A stretch of 64,000 nt of DNA from NCBI GenBank assembly GCA_973895155.1, contig OZ316891.1:31248001-31312000 (forward strand). The letters are read 5' to 3'. Both the position numbers and the translations under genes were made by a program. Position 1 is the stretch's first letter; every line of letters starts with the position of its first letter. Below are positions 23,301 to 36,420 of the stretch, piece by piece. The notes below the pieces were generated by a model, which saw only the letters and a program-made list of their open reading frames with translations, did no database searches and was not told where the DNA came from. This DNA comes from Marsupella aquatica. Taxonomy: Eukaryota > Marchantiophyta.

Positions 23301-26300
23301 TCCTCTGAAGTCAGTATCTAAAATGAATGGGGTTCGGGAGGAACACAATCACCGGGGCAATGGATATATCTCCATCACTGGTCATAGAGCTGGAGAAGCT
23401 GCGATCGCCTACGAGCATGGAGCAGATATTGAGGCACTCATGCCAAAACTTCGTCATTCAGATTACTTCACCGAGCCAAGGATCCAAGAGCTCGCTGCTA
23501 AAGAGCGTGCAGAACCTGGGTTTTGTCGTAGGGTACATGACTTCGTTGTGGGGAGAAGAGGATATGGGTCGGTAAAGTTCTTGGGTGACACAGATGTGAG
23601 GCGCCTTGACCTGGAGGGCATAATTCAGTTCAATAAGTGTGAGGTTCTTGTCTACATGGATGAGAGCAAAAAGCCCTCTACTGGACAAGGATTGAACAAG
23701 CCTGCCGAGGTCACTCTTCTTAATGTGAAAAGTATTGACAAGAAGACAGGTCAGCATTTCAGTGAGGGGCCTGAGGTAGAAAAGTTTGAAAAGCGGTTGA
23801 AGAGAAAGACTGAGGAGCAGGGTGCAGAGTTCATTTCTTTCGATGCAGTAAAAGGAGAGTGGAAATTTCGAGTAAAACATTTCAGCAGATACGGTTTGGA
23901 TGATTCAGATGAAGAAGAAGTTCTCCAATCAGTTCCAGCAAAGGCAATAGTCCTGCCAGGCACGGATATGATGGAAGGAGTGGAAGGTGATATGTTTGAA
24001 AGTCCGGCAGATCTTCGGCATAAATCTCTTGAGATTGGTGAGGAAACTGTGGACATCGATGACGAGGAAGTAGTACGGTCAGGGGAAGTTTATAGCAGTG
24101 CACCTCAAGCTGCATTGCCCCATTCTCTACCTTCTCAACTAAGGTTGGATCCTCTAAAAATGCAGCAAATGAGAGCGTTATTTTTTCCTTTGGGAGAAGA
24201 AGCTGAAGATCCCTCTGCAATAGGCTTTTCTGGAAAGCCACGGTCTCCTCATTCAGGTCATACTGAAGCCTCTGCTAAAAATTATGTCAAAGTTCAGAAA
24301 GATTTTAATGAGGAAGGAGTGCGCTCTGCATGGCCCCATCGCTCACCCTGGAAAGGAGGTCCCACAAAGCAGATGAGGCTGACCCCTCATACTTCGTGGA
24401 AGCCATCTGTACCATATTCACCAGTTCAGACTGAAAGTCAAAGCAAACACAAATTCCAAGTATCTGACCTAAATGTCTCTCCATCTGAGAATGGAACGAT
24501 GTTAGCTTTGCAGAATGGTGAAGGGGTTGGATCTAGAAAGGAGAGAGATTGTGGCTTCGCTATTGAGTTTGATGAAAAATCTGAGTCAGGAACTGCTGGG
24601 CGGTATGATCACATTGTAGACGCCGGCTTATTTTTTGGAAGATCCTTCCGTGTGGGATGGGGCCCGAATGGTGTACTTGTGCATAGTGGAGCACGTACTG
24701 GTGCTGATACCCAGAACGTTGTCTTAAGCTCACGTTTGCACATCGAAAAGGTCGCTCTGGACAGCACTGTCAGAGACGAAAGCAGCGAAGTTGTGGAAGA
24801 ACTTATTGAGCTGCAATTTGTGTATCCGCTGAAACTTCATATGTCTATGAGCGAAGTAGTGGAATCAGTGAAGCAACCGACGTCTGGTGATTTAAAGTTG
24901 CGGAATTTGGTCTGCAATCGGTCTGATTTGTCAGTCATATGTGATGAATATGAAGACTTGATTCATAAGCAACATGCAGTCAAAGGAATACCAGATGAAT
25001 ACCAGCTCACCCTGCGCCACCAGATCATCGTGTGGCGGCTCTTGGATGTCCTATTTTCTAACATTCTACCAGCGCAAGAATCGAAAGAAGAGAAGCGAGA
25101 TCCCGGTGACTTCAGCAAATTTGGCACCCATGGTGCTTCTGTGGATCCCGTAGAGCTTCTCCTGCGAAGGGCTGAATTCAGTCGTTGGTTGCAAACCAGT
25201 GTGGGTCAGCTGGTTCAAAATGATCTCCAGCTTGTGGAGGACGAGGATGCGGATGAAATGAAGGAGATTTTTATTCTACTGACAGGCAGAAAAGTGGATG
25301 CTGCTGTTATGAAGGCTACTTTCAGAGGAGATATTCGATTGGCTTGTTTGCTTAGCCAGGCTGGCGCATCAGTCAAAAGCCGGTCTGACATTGCCACACA
25401 ACTCTCTGTGTGGGGATCTGAAGGGCTTGACTATTCTCTTATAGAGAACGAGCGGATGTCCGTGTACAAATTACTAGCAGGAGACATTTGGGGAGCCCTC
25501 GAGAACCATTACATAGACTGGAAGCGGTTTCTGGGACTCATTATGTGGTACCAGTTGGGCCCGGACACAGATCTGTCAGTGATTATTAATACATATCAGC
25601 AAGTCATCACTGAAAACAAAAATTTCTTACCGATACCAATGTATGTTGAGGAAGGAGCCAACAGCCATCCTGGTCATGTTGACACTTACGACACTTCTTA
25701 TTATCTGATGTTGTTGCATGCATCCAAAGAGAAAGAGATGAAGGTGGATGATCTGAAGAAGATGTTCTCTTCTGCTTCCACAACATTCGATAAATTGGAT
25801 CATAGAATGGCTTGGCATCAACAGGGATTCCTACAAGCTGTGGGTGTTTTGGAACCCTTGCAGCTGCATGAGCTGCATATGAACTTTGTGGCACAGCTCC
25901 TAGCTGTTGGACTATGCCACTGGGCAATATATGTTGTACTTCACATGCCAGTGTTGGTAGAGTGTCCTGGCTTCCATGCAAAAGTGATAAGAGAGATACT
26001 TAGTCAGTACTGCGAGACATGGAGCAAATCACAACTGCAGCAGGATTTCTTGGAGCAGGAACTTGGGATTCCTACCAAGTGGTTGCACGAAGCACTGGTT
26101 GGTTGCACTTTCATTATTCTCCTCATCATATGATTTATCTTGGTTGCATCCCATTGTTGTGAGTTGTTGCATTGGTTACTTCCATGAGGACTAGAACAAA
26201 CGTTTCAGAAGATTCTGTCACCCAGACTTTCTACCACGGAAGGTCAACCTATCTTAGGGAGGTGCCAAAAACTTGTAAAACGGGGGAGGCATGAACGTCA

Positions 26301-28058
26301 TAAGTAAAAAATAATTAAGGTAGAAATGAACCGGACGTATCTAAATAAATTAAGTTCGTGGAATACTTTCGACAAAAAATTGTGCTGGTAATGATCAGGG
26401 ATATGTTTGCAATGATGGCAGGCAGTGTACTATCATTATGTTGGGGACTCAAAGCAGGAGCTAGAACATCTAATCAAAAGCTTGCAGTGGAATAGGGCAC
26501 AGACACTTTTCATGACGACTGTATCAGCATTGTTGTTCATGAACTGTAAGTACTCTTTTGAATGTAGGTTTTTTCTTTGTACGTGTTTTGCGTTCACTGT
26601 AGATCAAAATATCTGTGGACCTTGTCTAGATTGAGGCGTTCGGAAACAGAGTACTCTTTCTTCTCCAGGTACACCTTGGATTTTATGCTATTTTTTGAGT
26701 TTGTTGTTCTGGGTCTGCTTAATCTCCACTTGGCGGGGTTTTCTGGACAGTCGTTTCTTGGCTATGCCTTTTAATGGGGTCTGGTTGTGTCTAAGTAAGT
26801 TGTGCAGATAGGTGCTATGGATACAAAACTTAGATTCTCATCAATTTCTGCTTTGGAATGTTCTTATGGTTACTATCCTTTAGAGCAGAGATTGAAAAAT
26901 TGCTTTTCTGATTCAATTTCGTTAGACTCGGGCTCTTATCCTTGTTCACAGTTCTCTGAATGGACTGTGCAAGGGGAAATGTGTACAGAATGACTACACC
27001 ACGCACGTTAATGCTCTTGGCAAAGTCATTAGCACCATTTGTGACTACAAGCTTAATAGAACCTACAGAGGTCATTAATTTAATATTTTTCTTACAATAA
27101 CCTACATGGCGTTGATGTACAGCGGAACATTCAGAGGTGTGGAAATTTGCCAGCCAGTTGGAAATGAATATTGCAGAGTTGGAGAATTGGGATTTGGGTG
27201 CAGCAATATACTTTGACTTCTATAATTTAAAAAGTAGTCTGGAAGACGACGATGATGTAATGGATGATCTGGTATGGAACTCTTTCTCGTTCTGTTTGAA
27301 AAGGTCGTAGATAGGCTATATATACGGGGCATGACTAAATATGTCAGTATTATTGCCAATTCTCCAACTGGATACGTGCAGGATGGTGTTGTGCTGATGT
27401 ATCAACATAGATGAAATAGATGAAAGTCTTGTTTTGTGTCGGCTTACTGTGTGATTGGACTGCACCAAAGCCTCCAGCAGAGTAGCTTTTGTGTGGGCTT
27501 CACTGATGACTTTAGACAAACATTTATAACTGAAATTCGACGCATAGAAAGAGAGGATGAATGATAATTAGTGTGTTTGAAAGCTTGAGCGGTAGTGTCT
27601 GAGACAATGACTGATATCAGGTTGCTATGATTCTGAATGTTCTCAGGATACTCTAGAAAAGAAAACAGCCGGTTGTAAAGCCTTCTTTGCCCGACTCAAA
27701 GATTCAGAGCGGCTATGGAAGTTGAAGGCTTCAAAGTACTTAAGGTCAGTCGCACGGAAGGCCTGTCCAAGATTTGAGAAAGAAAAGTGTTGGAAGTATA
27801 TATTTCTTGCAATTGCAGGGTTATCAAATATTGACTCAAGCAAAATCGTGCAATTGCAGGGTGGCTTATAGCCAAATGGCTGATGAACTTGCAAGTCTGT
27901 TATTGGTGGAGACACATGCGAAGGCGCTCGATGCATCAGAAGAACTGAAAGGGTTTGATGCAGTCCTGGATGCTCCAGTACCGGAGCATATCCGTGCCTG
28001 TCGTATACAGGGCGCTGTTTCTGCTTTTACATCGTGGCTGGCAGAGACGGTTGTGTGA
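17342..28058 (+). CDS. NUP98-NUP96: NUP98-NUP96 nucleoporin precursor (16 exons, 1910 aa)
   Basis: This gene encodes an FG nucleoporin fused to a Y-complex scaffold nucleoporin of the nuclear pore. Coding exons: 17342-17366, 18230-18526, 18809-19219, 19442-19660, 19921-20606, 20757-20841, 21114-21168, 21445-21583, 21669-21788, 22057-22234, 22862-22924, 23213-26097, 26422-26545, 27123-27271, 27647-27744, 27860-28058. All junctions are GT/AG, the phases agree, and the sum is 5733 nt. Residues ~3-560 are FG/GLFG-type repeats, interrupted at about 269-317 by a GLEBS-like RAE1-binding motif ([18 protein letters not shown]). The autoproteolytic domain spans ~815-983 and ends in [16 protein letters not shown], with cleavage expected between F983 and S984 (codons at 23881-23886). 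Residues 984-1910 are NUP96, including the helical domain that pairs with SEC13. In Arabidopsis the two proteins come from separate genes. The start is the first ATG (17342); a second in-frame ATG at 17348 is equally plausible. A diverged copy of part of exon 5 lies at 2005-2382. Confidence 0.92.
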
Positions 28059-29841
28059 CTCCTATTACGGTGCTTCCCTCTTTGGAGGACATCCAAGTGG
28101 CTTTGGTTCCCATGTTGTGATTCAACTTTTAGCTCTGTAGGTGAGGAATATAGAATGGTGTATTGAAGAAAGTCCTTAAAGTAGAGCCAGGACTGTTTGT
28201 GAGGATTACAGATCTACGTCTTATCTTGATTGTGAGGTTGATACAGGCTGATAACCATAGTTATAAGATGAGAATTTTGTTGGATGCTGTACCAGCCATG
28301 GAGTCAGTTTTGATCAAGCATGGGGGTGGTGATTTCTAGGAGGGAAATAAGATGTGCTATACTATACTGTCTTGTACCTTGTGGGGTGTGTCAATGGACC
28401 CAACCTCAAAGCCTGATAGTCATGTGTGAAATGCAACGTGTTCAGCTAGTGGAGTTGCAATCATTTTGTTCTTTTCAGATAATAAGGGTGCATCTCTCTG
28501 TTGATCTGCTTTGTGTGGGTCCGTTGGACCTGTCAAGGCAGATGGGAAGCTTGTAATGAGATGCAGTTATACCAGCTCGGCCTATCATGGTCTTGGTCTT
28601 TGTTTCTGACTAAGATTGATGAAGCATGATTGGTATCTTCTGTGTTGATTCTACATTCCCACTACTAAATCAGCGGGCCGTGCAGCAGTTTGCAACCGGT
28701 CTCCTGTCCGTAGCTTTCACTGGAAAGTAGATTGAGGGCCTCCAATTAGGATCTAGGACGTTGATGCAGGGCAATCTTGTTGGAGGATATTTTGATTGCA
28801 AACTACTGCAATCAAATTATGAGGCTGGGAGCATGGTATTTCAAGTTCCATTGACTTCACACTCTGAAGCAAGTAATCAAAGCAGAAGGGTGGGTGCAGA
28901 ACTTTGAAGCATAAGAGGTGTTGGTTCTTGCTTGATTCCTGTCATTTGTCTTCAGCCAATGTCCAATGGAGGTTACAGCTGGAGCCTGTAATGCTCACCT
29001 GGTAACTAAGAAATTTGAAGTTCCTTTCTGCAGGTCTCCTCTCCTCTTTCCTGAAATCAGTAAGATGCACTCTCAGAAGCCACTTCCTGTTGATCATACA
29101 TTTTTTTATACTGATGGCAATGAAGCCAAATAGCAAGTGAACACAAGTAATGAAGTACTGGCTCAAGTCCTATGAAGGTTAATGTCATAGGTGAAATTGT
29201 GACCAAACTGGGGGTTGGGGTCCCAATCGTTATTGATCCTCCTACTTTGTAACTACGTAGATACTTGGAAAAGGTAACGTGGAAGAGAGAATTTGTGTAG
29301 AAATTGAACATCTTTCCACCAGAGAACATGCTATATCTTTCCACTTCTCTATCTCTATCCTAGCAAGGAAAAGAGAAAAGAACTGGACCTCTAGTTTTGT
29401 CAAAATGCAAAGAAAGTTGATGATGTAGAACCATTTGATATATAGTTAGATCATCTTTGAGGAGTGGAATACTTATAGATCAAAACTACTCCTTAAGGCA
29501 GCCTTTATAGTGTAACCATGTTGCTCTGACCTCTGAAAGTAACCCTAAAGTAATCTGAGGAGAGGTGAGTCACAAACTTTCTTGGAGTGTGAGTTTCAGG
29601 CAATCACATTACAAAACTCTATGCTTACATGTGTAAAAAGAGTCAAATTTATACCATCTATCCATACATCTATAAGTAAGAATTGAATGCACACCTTCTA
29701 GCATTGAAATCCAAACTTGGATGGACCTTCAAGTTTGCCAGAACAGTTGCATAGGCTTTTGCTACTGAGATGGACCGTATTTTCTCCACAAACTTTATAC
29801 CGTGAGTGAAATGTGCCTAGAAAACTAGACAGCCATCTTCC

Positions 29842-30225
29842 GAAGTTTGTAGGTCTCTCAATTCTCTGCTGAAGTTTGAAGGTATTAGGCTCATGGGAAA
29901 GATATTTCCAAGCAGATTCTGCCAGCCCAAAAATCTATTCCATTAGATATTGAAAGAGATTGAATATCAAAACTTGCTTCCCAAAACTATCAGAATTGCA
30001 AAGTGTGGACAATGAGTGATTGGGTACTAATCTTTAGATATTCATAGCTCTCTCAATTTTTCATGAAAACTAGTGATATCAACCTCATTAGAAAGATCTA
30101 TTTAAGCCGCTTCTAACAAGGTTCCATTCTAGCTGGTTCTGTCGAATATCAAGAGAGATATTGGAAGGTCCAATTTCACTGCTCAAAATCTTTTGGAAGT
30201 GAGGAGGGTGCACCACGTGGCACTG
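29842..30225. repeat. Dispersed repeat, two tandem diverged copies (~190 bp)
   Basis: Copy one (about 29842-30035) and copy two (about 30036-30225) share the order: ctctcaatt...catgaa, aaagat(a/c)t(a/t)t(t/a), attagatattgaaagagat-like, cccaaaa...ttggaagt. A third copy lies at 61675-61850. Family unknown; there is no coding capacity. Confidence 0.65.
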
Positions 30226-31619
30226 AGTGAAGGTGTAGAGGATTTTGGGTTCTTACTCTCAAGGTTTTTAAACACATCTCAGACCCAAACAGCACTTATT
30301 AACACACTCAGGCTTAATATTTGACATAGCAATCAATAAATTCTAGAGATTAAAGTAACCTCCTCCTACAATGTTACTACTTATCAGCAAGGAATATTAT
30401 TCACAGACCCCAAGTCCCTAATGTATTGGAAAATATATGTGCATGAAGTTTTATGCCACAGGGGTATCAAGTAGTGTGACTTTTGAACTTTCTCTGGGCG
30501 TTATGCCATTTTAGTTCATAAACTAGAAGTGAGCAATGAGTCATAATCATTATATTGCCCTAAAGCACATCACTCTTTTTTTTCCCAGATCTTCACTCAT
30601 CATAAATCTATTTTGGGGGCATTTGTGCAAATTTCTTATTTAGAGTGGAACATTTAAATAACTTTTACTCCCACAATTCACAGAGATTGCCTTCAGGGTT
30701 GTCCTAGGTAGAGCAAAATGTGACAAAGACAACAAAGCTACAAATTTTGTCGAGTCTCCTAGCCCAGGATATGTCATGGAAAGTTGTGCTATCAATAAAA
30801 CTATTCTTACACTCAAGCCTCATTTGATGAGTCCTTTCAAGCTTCTATTTGTCCAAATGAAATATGACTGTCCAGGGTTAAGAAGGTTTACTGATAGTTT
30901 GATGCAAACATTGTTTAATCTTTGTACATTGCTAAAATTGTGTTATCAATACAGAAATGGATGCTCCAATGGACCCAACACATGAACCTCAAGTCCCTCA
31001 TGGACTCCACACAGTCAACTGAGAGTACAGTACAGTTGGTGTGATGTGCTCATGTCATTTAGGGTGATGGAAGTGATGGAGCCATATCCTTAAGGGTGAA
31101 TATGGATTTATTTTACTTATTGTAAAACTCTCAGTCAATGGTACATCTTCATGACATGTTACCATTAGTGGTATTACGGACATGGTCAAAAAAAGGTTAT
31201 CCTACCATGGATGACATGCTTCCCTTAGGTATACACAAGAGAAAAGTGTTCTTCCAGCCCTTGTGAATGGTCTTGGTCAATAGCCTGGACTTCCAATATT
31301 GCTTTGAGGGAGCTCAGTGGTTCCCACAAAAAATGGGACTGAAACTGGACAATGCCAAGCTTATCTGCCATGGCTGCGGCTTACTGGACTGACAACCAGC
31401 TGTACTGGACAGAGTATTTTGTTGCACCCGGTGTCCCTCGCCTTACAGGTTAAATTATAGATAGGAGTGTAAGAAGTATCATCTTAAGTTAAAATAGACA
31501 TTTGGTCAAGGTCCATCTGGATTGTCAAAATCCACTGGGGCATTTTGTCATACTTGGAGCTCCATCTGGGCTTCATCAATGCAAGAGAACAACTTGTTTC
31601 AAATTTGTTTGTAGGATCA

Positions 31620-31875
31620 TTTTTTCTACCTTTTCAACCAAAAAATTTACTGAAGGTTTCCACTCATTGCACTTTCATTTGTTTACTATCCACCTTTTAT
31701 GGAAATCATCCTTCCTCATTTTCAACTAAAAAAGTCATTTACTTAAGGTTTCCACTCGAGGCCTTTTCATTTGTTTACTATTTGCTTTGTACAGAAACCA
31801 TTTTTCCTCCTTTTCAACTAAAAAGGTTTGTTTTTTCATGCTTCCACTCCAAACCTGTTAAATTTATTCGCTCTT
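31620..31875. repeat. Three tandem diverged ~88-bp units
   Basis: Each unit carries ttttcaac(t/c)aaaaa, then ggtttccactc, then ttcatttgtttactat, then a poorly conserved end. Boundaries are near 31620, 31709 and 31802. Confidence 0.75.
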
Positions 31876-32019
31876 TGGCTATAAAGCAGAATATATAAAA
31901 CTCAGATTTATTTTCTTGACACTTTTAAAATATTTGTGCAAATTCAAATGACAATTAGTTAGTGGACCCCTTGGCTAATAAAATCAGGGGGAAGAGTCGA
32001 TCTGAGCCGTCTCCATTCT

Positions 32020-32310
32020 TATCTCCGGAAATCTCGTCCGTCCATCATAATGACCAATCTATGGCTCAAAAGAAAGATCTCAAATAGATCTATGGATGGG
32101 TTCTGTCTGTTTTGCAAATGGGTTAATATTTTTCAAATGAAAAATTAAACAAGTCCAAGCCTTCCTAGCCGTCGATTTTGTTGATTTTATGATCTTTGCC
32201 GTCCATTTTGTAATGCCTCTAGAAATCTTATTCATCCATGTTAGAAGGCAATCTAGGGTGCAAAAGAAAGATCTCAATGCGATCTATGACTGGGTATTTT
32301 TTGTTTTGAG
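32020..32310. repeat. Diverged tandem pair (~190-bp period)
   Basis: The block gaaatctcgtccgtccatca...aaaagaaagatctcaaatagatctatggatgggt (about 32026-32101) recurs as a diverged copy at about 32222-32295. Both are followed by a stretch ending in gttttgaga/gcaaatgggt. No coding sense is seen. Confidence 0.7.
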
Positions 32311-35009
32311 AATGAGTAAATAGTTTTGAGTATAAAATTCGATGAACTTTCAAGATTCCAGCCATTCCTCCTCCCTGATCCTGGGTTTCTATGTGCTCTT
32401 CCCAGCATTAATGGTCATACAATACGAGAGGTCCTTACATACCGGGAATTGCGGTTTAACAAGGAAGTTATCAAGTTAGTTATTAGTCATTATTTATTAT
32501 ATGAAAAATATTTTTTATAAATCTTTGAATTTAAGTTTTAAAATTGGAAATGTAACTAAAACGGTTACATAGTGATAGTTTTAACCGTCTTGCTCTTTGC
32601 ATTTCCAATGTTTTTATTTTTCTTTTTACGGCACGGCGTCCCAAAATTTACACCCAAATTGACACAAACACGAATGAAAACTATAAATTTGATTCACAAA
32701 ACCGACGAGTCTTGTTTGTTGCGGTTGTTGTTGACGTGGCATGCTGTGGTGCCAGGAATTTTGGAAGGGACCTCTAGTGGGGTCCGTAACAAGGCAGTCT
32801 GGGACACCAGTTTGTTGAGAAGGATACTGCCAGTAATGGAAGCCATACGATGGACTAGAGGTTGAGGATTGTGAAAACCTTCAGCTACAGACGGGGCTAC
32901 AGAAACAGGGTAGTGACCGGGTGTAACTGAAACAGGCTGCTGACAGTGACTTCCAAATTTACAGGTCAGAATGCTGGTGGAAAGTTACTTTAGAAGGTGC
33001 TACTCAAGGCTTCTTAGATGCTTGGCATTTCCTGGATGGTTCTATAAGTGTTATAGGGATGCATGCGCATTCCATTTTGTTTTTTGGAGAAACTCTTTTT
33101 TGGGGGGGCTTCACAATCAAATATCATAAGGGGTGACACCTACCCTTAGATTGCTCCTAAAACAGAGCCAAAACACTTTCTGGTGCATGAGTTTTGGCAA
33201 AATGAAAAATACCTTAAAATCATAACAAAATCAGGCACTCAAATTTTCATATAATCAAGTTGCACTAAAGTTTTGCAAAATTTTGTACAGACCAAGCTCG
33301 GTCCCTTAATTTAATTTTGTCTATGGTTAATTAGCCAAAGTCCAGTTATGAGTTAGGATGCACGGCTCAGAACTTCTGTACAGTGACAAAGGGGGCTTTT
33401 GGTTTGAACATATTTGCAAAGATTGCACGTTGCGGCTATAATAATTACACTTTCCAAAAGTTTTGGTTCAAAGTTGCATGAAATTAGGTATCAAAGGAAA
33501 CACCACTGAACACCACTATAAGGATAGGTTTATTCCCGGGTTTATTTGGACCCAGTTTTGGGTAGCTAGAGACTAAAAGTTTGCTAGCCAAGTGGTCATA
33601 TTTATTGTTTTCTCCCATGAGAGAAAGGTAAGGTAGTGTGAGTAAATTTTCCTGTTGCTCGCATGATAATGTCCCTTCTAACATCCAGGGAAAGTAAATT
33701 ACCAAATTCTGTTCCGTTCGTTGTTTGCTTATTCAGCTTCCTTCAGTGCCTCCCTGGCGCTGCCCTTCATCCGCTGTGAAGCAACAGCAGGACTTCCACT
33801 GCTCGTGGATCTTTCTCTTTGCTTTACTCTTTTTCCTGAGTTCCATTGATTGTTCATTGCTGGTCTATGTGCTTCTCGTTGCTCAGAATCCATGCATTTA
33901 ATGTTGTTGTCCATTACTCTTATGTTAGCAGTTAATTGGCGAACCGAACTTCTCTGGTAGGAGAGAACTCGGTATAAGGCTTTGCTTTAACCCAGCCTCG
34001 AGCTAATTGATTGAATCCAAATTGGGTTTCAATGTCCGAGGATCAGGCAGCAGTCCATCAGAACCCAGTCGTCCAGGCGCTGAGGGGCTCTGGACGTCTG
34101 GTGAGAACATATGAAAATATCAAAAGACTGATTGAGCTAGAGGAGTGAAAACAAGGCCAAACAAATTGCCGGCTTGGAATTGCTTCTCTGTGGAATGCTG
34201 GGGTGGAAGCTCTGGCAGGGACTTTGCAACGTCCAATGCATTGCTTTGTTTTGGAGGTCCTGAACCTTCAATTTGTTTCAATTTCAATCAATTCAGCTGT
34301 TCGACAAATTCTGGAGTTGGGTATTGGCGGGATGAATTCCATTCATCAGTTATTCAATTAGAACAGCAGTCGTTCTGCAGTTGGGTTGTCATTCTTTTCG
34401 CAATCCTTGCCTAAAACGCCAAATCAGCTGGCTTTACGACATTCGTACCTGCAGCAGCTGCAACGCTAAAGCAAATGGTTTTCAGTCCAACTATGAATGT
34501 GAGGTTATTTTTACAATTTGTTCATCGAATGTGCCCGGCCAATACTCAATCGATTACAATCAAAGAAGCCAGGAAAATCACAGAGTGAAGCTCGTATTGC
34601 AATGGTGTTGAGCTATCCAGCAGCAGGACGTGCAAGAATATGAGTTGTACCTTAACCTCAACACAGCACAACGATTTGTGGAGAAGGCAAGCAAGGGCGA
34701 AGGAATGCAGCACCAAGATTACAGGAGTAGGTGTGAAAATAAAGCAATTGATCTGTGCACACTTTCGCAACGGATCTGAGACGAGGAAGTTGAGCAGCAA
34801 GAGACTGTAGCGGGAGCACTTCCACGTGATTTGCAGTGTGCTTTCCCCCTGCCCACCACAGTTTTTGCAAACCCAAAAGTTGCCCCAACTGCCAACAGAA
34901 GCCTTTGTTGCTCTTTCATCTAGGTCTGGTTTGCTATCGGGTGTAAATGGCTCGCCTGCCTTACACAATCCATGAAAGGGTAGAGACAATGTCCAGATCC
35001 ATCCCGACT

Positions 35010-35110
35010 ACTATTAGACTAGTCACAAACAGCATTTTTTTCTAGTGGCGACAATTTGTTAGATTTCACCTCTCTCTAAAACATCTTTCCCACTTTTGGT
35101 AAAAAAATTC
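35010..35110. repeat. Diverged copy of the 36.1-36.4 kb repeat
   Basis: The run tttttctagtggcgacaatt, then tctttcccacttttggtaaa, then cattagccag parallels the repeat pair at 36085-36420. Confidence 0.55.
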
Positions 35111-35264
35111 TGTCTTCCATTAGCCAGTTTGACCCCTAGCCCATTAGCCAGATGCTGATCTGGGAAAATTAGAGAACTAATATTTCTAGCATATTCGCCT
35201 TTGCAGAACGTGACATTAGCCAAACTAGAGAAACAATATTTCTACAGTAGCATCTTTGCAAGAT

Positions 35265-35362
35265 TAAAAAACACATGAAGGTCCAACAAAAGCAAAACAA
35301 AATCACCAGAAAGAATCATTAAAAATACATGAAGGTCGAACAAAAACAAAACAAAATCACCA
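35265..35362. repeat. Tandem pair with ~56-bp period
   Basis: The stretch acatgaaggtccaacaaaag...aaacaaaatcacca is repeated as atacatgaaggtcgaacaaa...aaacaaaatcacca, with a short spacer. Confidence 0.85.
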
Positions 35363-36084
35363 TAAACGTTTGCAGTTAGTTTTCCCGTGAAAGGGGGAAC
35401 TTTTGAGATAGCCTCTCAAAAACCTCATAATAAATTGTATATAGGTATGTTACTGACTGACACAATGCACGCGTGGTGCAGTCCACCCATTTATCGATCG
35501 AAATGTATTAAAGTAAGCCAACACAAAGATATCATTTTGTTCAGAACCATCCGTTTCCACCAATCCAGAAACGCCAAAAAGATATATTGTAAGAGAATTG
35601 ATATTTTGATAAACAGGAGCAAGAGACAAGCACAAAATAGTTACCCGCACGGTTTGTGGATTTTGTCTTCCTATCCGTCCTCTTCTGGATTACTTGATCA
35701 TTGTTCTACGACGGCCGTTCACTTTTTAAGACAAATTTCTTCCCGACCAAGTCTAGCTTAAAACAGTGGCCCTCCGATCCAACACAAGATCTATAGAAGC
35801 ACTTCGATAGACGATTCTTGACCGTCGATGAATCTCGTATCGACTGCGACTTGAGGCCACCGTCCGTTGCGATCGTGAGCATACACGCGTACTGTTTCGA
35901 CTGGATTTCTCTTATTGTGTACTTTGTATCCTTACCTTGTAAGTTGTAACGATACGATATAGTAAGTTGACCGTATCTTGACTCGACTCGCTCATCTTGA
36001 CTCCGGATGTCGTTACACCACTGTAACCGGAGTTAACTGTGGGAGGAACTGTGGCAGCCGTCGCCGGCACAGTAAAGTGCAATC

Positions 36085-36420
36085 CAGCAGACCTTCTGGT
36101 AATCTGATATAGAGGCCTGTAACAGGGTTTTTTTCAGTGGCGAAAATCGGTCCAATTTCCCCAAAAATCTTTCGCTACTTTTGGCTAAAATTTGCTATTA
36201 TTTCTCTATCTCATAAGCCAGTGTTCCACCAAATCACAGACCCCATTAGTCACAGCAGACCTTCTGGTATAGAGGCCTGTAACAGGGTTTTTTTTAAGTG
36301 GCGAAAATAGGCCAAATGTCCCAAAAAATCTTTCTTTATTTTTGGCTAAAATTTGCTATTATTTCTCTATCTCAGCCAGTGTTCCACCAAATCACAGATC
36401 CCATCAGCCAAATTTAACAG
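36085..36420. repeat. Tandem pair with ~171-bp period
   Basis: Both copies start agcagaccttctggta and continue tagaggcctgtaacagggtt, agtggcgaaaat, ttggctaaaatttgctatta and tgttccaccaaatcacaga. Copy one starts at 36085 and copy two at about 36256. A trailing fragment (ccaaa, taacagtcagccttaac) is itself doubled at 36409-36475. Confidence 0.85.

Noticed and set aside
27955-28140. FG-like residues (SLFGGHPSGFG) at the 3' end of NUP98-NUP96
   Set aside because: They fall in another frame, running past the stop codon at 28058 into the untranslated region, so this is chance similarity.
34032-34148. 38-codon frame starting MSEDQAAVHQNPVV
   Set aside because: It looks protein-like and has a possible donor, but no downstream exon with matching phase or recognised family was found.
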